Assembly (NCBI RefSeq): GCF_001189365.1
Contig: NZ_LFJJ01000029.1
Span: 1 to 37,946, forward strand
Length of the DNA: 37,946 bases
Direction: 5' to 3'
DNA from: Candidatus Burkholderia verschuerenii
GTDB taxonomy: Bacteria; Pseudomonadota; Gammaproteobacteria; Burkholderiales; Burkholderiaceae
Translations under genes and position numbers: made by a program
Shown here: one piece after another, positions 34,554-37,946 of the stretch
Position numbering within the stretch: the first letter of the stretch is position 1
Layout of the letters: every line of letters starts with the position of its first letter
The notes under the pieces: model-generated
Database searches by the model: none
The model's input: the letters and a program-made list of their open reading frames with translations, nothing else
What the model was told of the DNA's origin: nothing

Positions 34554-35095
34554 TGGACTGGACCAAAGTGTCATCGACTATCGGTTCGACGGCGCCGCTG
34601 CTGGCGGGGCTCGTGGGCGGACCGATCGGGCTGGGCGTCACCGCCGCCTCCACGATTCTGTCGCATGTGCTGGGCACGGCGAACGATCCGGCGTCGGTCA
34701 AGGCCGCGCTCGACGATCCCGCCGCGCTCGACAAGGTGCGGCAAGCGGAAAACGCGAACTCCGTGCAGCTTCAGCAACTCGCGGTGACGGCGGCGCAGGC
34801 GCAGCTCACGCATCAGATGGAGATGGCGCGCGTCGATGCGGCGGATCGCAAGGACGCGCGCGACATGAGCGTGGCGACGCGCGACTGGGTGCCGAAGGTG
34901 CTCGCGATGGTCGTGACGATCGGCTTCTTCGGCATCATGCTGCTGATGACCGTGCACCCGACGCCGCCGCTCAATCGCGATCTCGTCAACATCATCCTCG
35001 GCTCGCTCGGGACGGCGTGGATCAGCATCATCGGCTATTACTTCGGCACGTCGGCGGGCTCCGCGCGCAAGACCGAACTGATGGCGCAGCAGTAG
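34553..35095 (+). CDS. Three-helix holin (GTA_holin_3TM type)
   Basis: This 180-residue protein has a hydrophobic N-terminal segment (about 14-38, LLAGLVGGPIGLGVTAA), a charged amphipathic middle, and two C-terminal membrane helices (about 115-132 and 142-162: LAMVVTIGFFGIMLLM and VNIILGSLGTAWISIIGYYF). It ends GTSAGSARKTELMAQQ. This fits the holin family found in gene-transfer agents and prophages. The start may be ATG 34550 or 34553; both follow GGGAG and overlap the lysozyme stop. It should open the inner membrane for the lysozyme. With that gene it makes a compact lysis or release cassette. Confidence 0.85.
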   Translation: MDWTKVSSTIGSTAPLLAGLVGGPIGLGVTAASTILSHVLGTANDPASVKAALDDPAALDKVRQAENANSVQLQQLAVTAAQAQLTHQMEMARVDAADRKDARDMSVATRDWVPKVLAMVVTIGFFGIMLLMTVHPTPPLNRDLVNIILGSLGTAWISIIGYYFGTSAGSARKTELMAQQ

Positions 35096-35190
35096 AGCGC
35101 GCCGAGCACGACGGACAGCACCATCGCGGTCGTCGAAACGGCACCGAAGGCATCCTCGACCTCCTCGAACCCGGCCACCCCGCGCGCCAT
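35038..35190 (-). CDS. Possible small membrane protein, antisense to the holin end
   Basis: A 50-residue frame starts at ATG 35190 with MARGVAGFEEVEDAFGAVST, then TAMVLSVVLGALYCCA, which would be one membrane helix. Third positions from about residue 4 are strongly G/C-rich, which is coding-like, but no ribosome-binding site is visible and the 3' part lies antisense to the holin gene. The same DNA on the plus strand is also open (to a TAG at 35305-35307). It may be a gene fragment. Confidence 0.25.
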   Translation of the reverse strand: MARGVAGFEEVEDAFGAVSTTAMVLSVVLGALYCCAISSVLRAEPADVPK

Positions 35191-35673
35191 ATATTTGACG
35201 CGCCAGAGCCTTTGCCATTTTCGGTTCTCGACGACCTCGGGTCGGTCGCATTGCGGAAATATGCGCGCAAGCGGCTAGGCAAGCGCATCGCCGACGGCGG
35301 ATGCTAGGCATTATCAGTGCTACGCCCCTATTTTGAGAGTCACCCGCCTATCGGTCGGTAGCTGGCAAATCGTTGACGATGTGGATGGCGGTCTCGACGG
35401 ACTCATATTGGCCGAGCACAGCGGGATCGCAGAAGCGTGCACCTCGGCTTTACGGACGCTAATTACTCGCCGGTGGGACGACCGTACAACCAGCCACACC
35501 GACCGCTATATTGCGCCACCGTGCATCATTGACCGATCCGAACCACAAAGCGACCGCGCAATCGACGATCTGGCAGGGGAAGAGGCCTTATCTCCCTATG
35601 ACGGAACTCACACGCGGCTGTCGCACGGTACCTAGTCGTGTGGCAGGCTGATGAAGTCAGCGGCACTGGCACG
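35191..35673. other. Transition region with no recognisable gene
   Basis: These 483 bases carry only short frames without family resemblance. Base composition falls from the GC-rich pattern of the preceding genes towards the more AT-rich pattern of the following ones, so this is the likely left border of the accessory segment. No tRNA or clear attachment repeat was seen. Confidence 0.45.
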
Positions 35674-36357
35674 TTACTTCGCCTTATACCTCTCTTGAAT
35701 CGCCGCATCAATGTCCAAAAAGTAGCTTTGGAAGGCCTGCAACACATGGGTAAGGAAGGCGCTTCCGATGATGATTTCGCTGTTCGGGCTCAAGCTTAAT
35801 TCTTGGGTTCCTTTGATGTAGGCAAGCTCGGGCTTCTGGTCGGCGTTCACTCGTCCGTCTGCATGAACGAAGAGGTTGCGGATGGTCTGAATCTGTTTGA
35901 TCTCCCTCCACTGCCCAGTGTCGCGCGGCACGTTCAGCAGCGCAACTTTCTCCAGGAAAAGATTGGCTCGCTCCAATCCATTGCCCTTGATATCCTTCAA
36001 GGTTAATACCAAGTTCTCCGCTCGGGTGAATCGCTGACAAAGCATGTCAAGCTCATGCTCAAGAAAGGAGAAGAGCGTGATGAAGGCCGAACGGCGTTGA
36101 AGGTTAGGGGAAAAAACTTCGAAGACGTCGTGCATGTCCCATGTTTGGTCATCTACACCCAAATAGTGCTCAACCCAGACGTCGGGTTGCTCGTCTTCTT
36201 CGCCCTCAATGATGTCGACGATTTTATCGTTGCGGAAGTCGGCAACGCCTTGTGTTACTTGCGTCTCAACGCTCGTAATGTACACCTGCATGAGTTCTGT
36301 TTCTGACTCGATGTGGTAGGCATACCAACGTCTAGGGTGGAACATGTTTTTGAGCAT
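35674..36357 (-). CDS. HEPN-motif protein, possible defence RNase
   Basis: This 227-residue protein is mainly helical. Near the C-terminus it has TIRNLFVHADGRV, with Arg160-x4-His165, the Rx4-6H motif of HEPN-domain ribonucleases. Before it lies FSFLEHELDMLCQRF, which resembles the long HEPN helix. HEPN proteins often act in abortive-infection or toxin systems by cutting RNA. ATG 36357 has GAGAAG upstream. Codon use is clearly less G/C-rich than in the left part of the window, suggesting horizontal origin. It lies 236 bp downstream of the helicase gene on the same strand. No exact family is recognised. Confidence 0.6.
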   Translation of the reverse strand: MLKNMFHPRRWYAYHIESETELMQVYITSVETQVTQGVADFRNDKIVDIIEGEEDEQPDVWVEHYLGVDDQTWDMHDVFEVFSPNLQRRSAFITLFSFLEHELDMLCQRFTRAENLVLTLKDIKGNGLERANLFLEKVALLNVPRDTGQWREIKQIQTIRNLFVHADGRVNADQKPELAYIKGTQELSLSPNSEIIIGSAFLTHVLQAFQSYFLDIDAAIQERYKAK

Positions 36358-36593
36358 CGTCTTCTCGTGGCTTCAGTGATTCTTCTCGGCTTCTTTGGTC
36401 CCAAACATTGCTGCTAAAAGTCCTTCGTCTCAAAGAGGAAGTCCTTGCAATAACTCTTGAAATGGGCTGCTTCAGGTTGGGATCGACCGTTCGAGCGTGT
36501 CGCGGCGAGCCTTCGCCGAAACCTGCGAAGCAGTGCCCGACCGACTTACGTCATGCTGAGCGGAACGAGGCCTGCGCCGCGCAGTGCAGAGAT
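36358..36593. other. Gap between helicase and HEPN genes
   Basis: These 236 bases hold no supported gene. Short frames exist, but without ribosome-binding sites or family resemblance. A promoter for the HEPN gene could lie here. Confidence 0.4.
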
Positions 36594-37655
36594 TCAATCG
36601 GAGGGGGCATGGCGCACGTCCCGAGCCTTCTTGAACGTCTTCAGCAGCGTGTCCGGCATCACATAGAGGTCGCCGCGTGCCCTTGAGCACGCGACGTAGA
36701 GCTTGTTTCGCGAGGTCGCAGCCATCTCGGCCAACCTACCCGCCGAAAAGCGCTTCCAGGATTCGGCATTTAGGACGACGCAGACGTCCTGATAGTGGTC
36801 GCGCCCCTTGGAGTCACCCCAGTTCTGCGAGTAGCAGCCGTACCGACCGTGCTCTTGAAAAAAGAGCTTGACGGTGCCTGGAGACGCGTAAAGCTCTGCC
36901 GCCTCTGACAGTTCGCTGACAACTGAGACTTGAGTGTAGCGCTCCGAGTGCGCATAAATGTCCACCCCGATCTTTTCTCGGATGAACGAGCAAACCGTGG
37001 TACTGCAACGGTGACTTTTAAGCAGGGAAGTCGTGTCAACAGTCAAACCGGCAAATCGCAAGGCATCCTTGAAGCGGTCATAGCTATCATGCAGTCCTTT
37101 GTTGACTGCGCCATCCGCGCTGGTGGAGTACGTATGTTGATAGAAGTCACCGACCAACAGCACCGCTACATTAGCCTGGACAATCTGCTTGAGTAGATTG
37201 AAGTGATGCCCGCCTATGTCCTGTACCTCGTCGACGCAGACCTGGTCATAGTAGCGCTCCAGTCGACGCTGAAGCGCCGGGATGCACCCGTGCACATCCA
37301 AGGCCTTCGCCATTCGCGCGTGGTAGATGCGACAGCTCTCCGTGACGTACCGATCCCGGCTTTTGAGCTTCTGGCGTGTTGAATAATTGCTCGGCCTCTC
37401 GAACGCGATTCCCTTTGTCTGCATCTTCATCAGAAGCAACGGCCGGTAACAAAACGAATTCAAGAACGTGAAGTAGGTACAGACCGTGATGTTGTCAGGA
37501 AGGTACCCGAACTTCACAAGAACGCGGCGACGTATCTCCTCGTAGTTGCTCTCTGTGTAAGTGATGAGCAGGACCCGTTTCAAAAGGTCGAGCTCGTTGA
37601 TAAGGCGCGTGGTCTTCCCTGAGCCGGCGACCGCGAAGATTACTCGTTTATCCAT
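36594..37655 (-). CDS. Short UvrD-like SF1 helicase, Gabija GajB-like
   Basis: This 353-residue protein begins almost directly with Walker A AVAGSGKT (Lys14). It then has VLLITYTESNYEEIRRRV (motif Ia region), VDEVQDI (Walker B, Asp142-Glu143), LLVGDFYQHTYS (motif III), LLKSHRCSTTVCSFI (motif IV) and VACSRARGDLYV (motif VI). It is shorter than the roughly 500 residues of GajB and lacks large inserted 1B/2B domains. ATG 37655 has AGGAGG eight bases upstream and overlaps the end of the OLD-like frame by 16 bp. An OLD-type nuclease before a UvrD-like helicase is the gene order of Gabija and related anti-phage systems. Motifs look intact, so it may still be expressed although its partner is cut. 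Confidence 0.75.
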   Translation of the reverse strand: MDKRVIFAVAGSGKTTRLINELDLLKRVLLITYTESNYEEIRRRVLVKFGYLPDNITVCTYFTFLNSFCYRPLLLMKMQTKGIAFERPSNYSTRQKLKSRDRYVTESCRIYHARMAKALDVHGCIPALQRRLERYYDQVCVDEVQDIGGHHFNLLKQIVQANVAVLLVGDFYQHTYSTSADGAVNKGLHDSYDRFKDALRFAGLTVDTTSLLKSHRCSTTVCSFIREKIGVDIYAHSERYTQVSVVSELSEAAELYASPGTVKLFFQEHGRYGCYSQNWGDSKGRDHYQDVCVVLNAESWKRFSAGRLAEMAATSRNKLYVACSRARGDLYVMPDTLLKTFKKARDVRHAPSD

Positions 37656-37860
37656 TTGATGGCCTCCTGTATGTATCCAGGGGCTATCAGCTCAGCTTCC
37701 TTTGCCAGCAGAAGCTCAAACGCCGCGTCAGCCTTGTTGGCAAGCATGTACGCCAATGGTTCGAGCTTGCGCTTTGGCTTGCGGAAAACCTCGTCGCAAA
37801 CCGGCTTGTTGTCTTCATACTGAACCGCACCGGGAATGTAGGAGACTTCGGATCTTGGCT
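37640..37860 (-). pseudogene. C-terminal remnant of a possible OLD-family (GajA-like) nuclease
   Basis: A minus-strand frame ends at TAA (37640-37642) and encodes KRKLEPLAYMLANKADAAFE, then LLLAKEAELIAPGYIQEAIK and WINE. This resembles the end of OLD-family ATPase/TOPRIM nucleases, which often finish with a helical segment and EAIxWI. The frame stays open upstream to the window edge, but a plus-strand gene with its own ribosome-binding site begins at 37879, so the credible homology probably stops near 37860. It overlaps the helicase start, as expected for a coupled two-gene system. The assignment rests on a short C-terminal piece only. Confidence 0.45.
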
Positions 37861-37878
37861 GTAATGGAGATTTGAAGT

Positions 37879-37946
37879 ATGGAAAACGAAAGCAAGGCAA
37901 GGAAGCCCACCGGGACGCGATATTCAGATGAGGTGCGGGAGCTGGC
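37879..37946 (+). CDS. Start of an unidentified gene running off the right edge
   Basis: ATG 37879 follows GGAG with about ten bases spacing. The 22 visible residues are MENESKARKPTGTRYSDEVR plus EL. The basic start followed by TRYSDEVREL resembles the beginning of some transposase or helix-turn-helix proteins, but the fragment is too short to assign. It is divergent from, and appears to interrupt, the nuclease remnant. Confidence 0.45.
   Translation, partial: MENESKARKPTGTRYSDEVREL

Noticed and set aside
35333-35635. A 100-codon plus-strand frame in the transition region
   Set aside because: No ribosome-binding site, no recognisable pattern, and composition typical of non-coding sequence here.

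Overview
The window reads like a GC-rich Burkholderiaceae genome, most likely Caballeronia or Paraburkholderia. The support is the strong G/C third-position bias, the gene families present, and an intergenic inverted repeat (GGTAACTTTCTTTGC / GCAAAGAAAGTTACC at 8121-8154) of a kind I recall from that group. No rRNA, tRNA or CRISPR array was seen.

Region 1 (1-9.9 kb) is a catabolic locus. After an IS5-type transposase stump there is a GntR/UTRA regulator behind a perfect 18-bp palindrome. Next come a methylthioribose-type kinase, a methylthioribose-1-phosphate isomerase-type enzyme and a class II aldolase. Together these form the 'DHAP shunt', which salvages 5-deoxyribose or 5-methylthioribose to dihydroxyacetone phosphate plus an aldehyde. 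A complete ribose-type ABC importer follows, with a lipoprotein-type binding protein, and then a DhaK/DhaL dihydroxyacetone-type kinase whose dhaL frame is broken.

Region 2 (9.9-24.7 kb) holds accessory metabolic and transport genes: a frameshifted AhpD-like protein with an XRE/MmyB-type regulator, a frameshifted MHS transporter, and an M20 peptidase-MHS transporter-serine hydrolase operon divergent from a LysR regulator. It also has an Fe-S photolyase-like gene broken by a 5-bp duplication, a GntR/FCD regulator with a 22-bp palindrome before a glucarate-dehydratase-type enzyme and its MFS transporter, and a family 5 solute-binding protein.

Region 3 (24.8-35.2 kb) is the most unusual part. 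A pseudo-receiver/LuxR/cyclic-nucleotide-binding fusion regulator sits just upstream of a class III nucleotide cyclase with TolB-like and TPR parts. Then follow a PAP2/vanadium-haloperoxidase-like protein and a subtilisin-like S8 protein, neither with a visible signal peptide. Beyond these are small unknown genes on the other strand, a secreted 91-residue protein, a four-helix membrane protein, a GH108 lysozyme and a three-helix holin. I propose a cyclic-nucleotide-controlled module, possibly with holin/lysozyme-assisted release; that link is inference.

Region 4 (35.2-37.9 kb) has less GC-biased codon use and looks like a defence island: a HEPN-motif protein, a short UvrD-like helicase overlapping the C-terminal remnant of a possible OLD-family nuclease (Gabija-like order), and the start of an unidentified divergent gene at the right edge.

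Reading-frame breaks are unusually common: seven genes carry at least one, and one of these has two that cancel out. Most are single-base changes, so the sequence may contain indel errors. The 5-bp duplication in the photolyase-like gene looks more like a real mutation.
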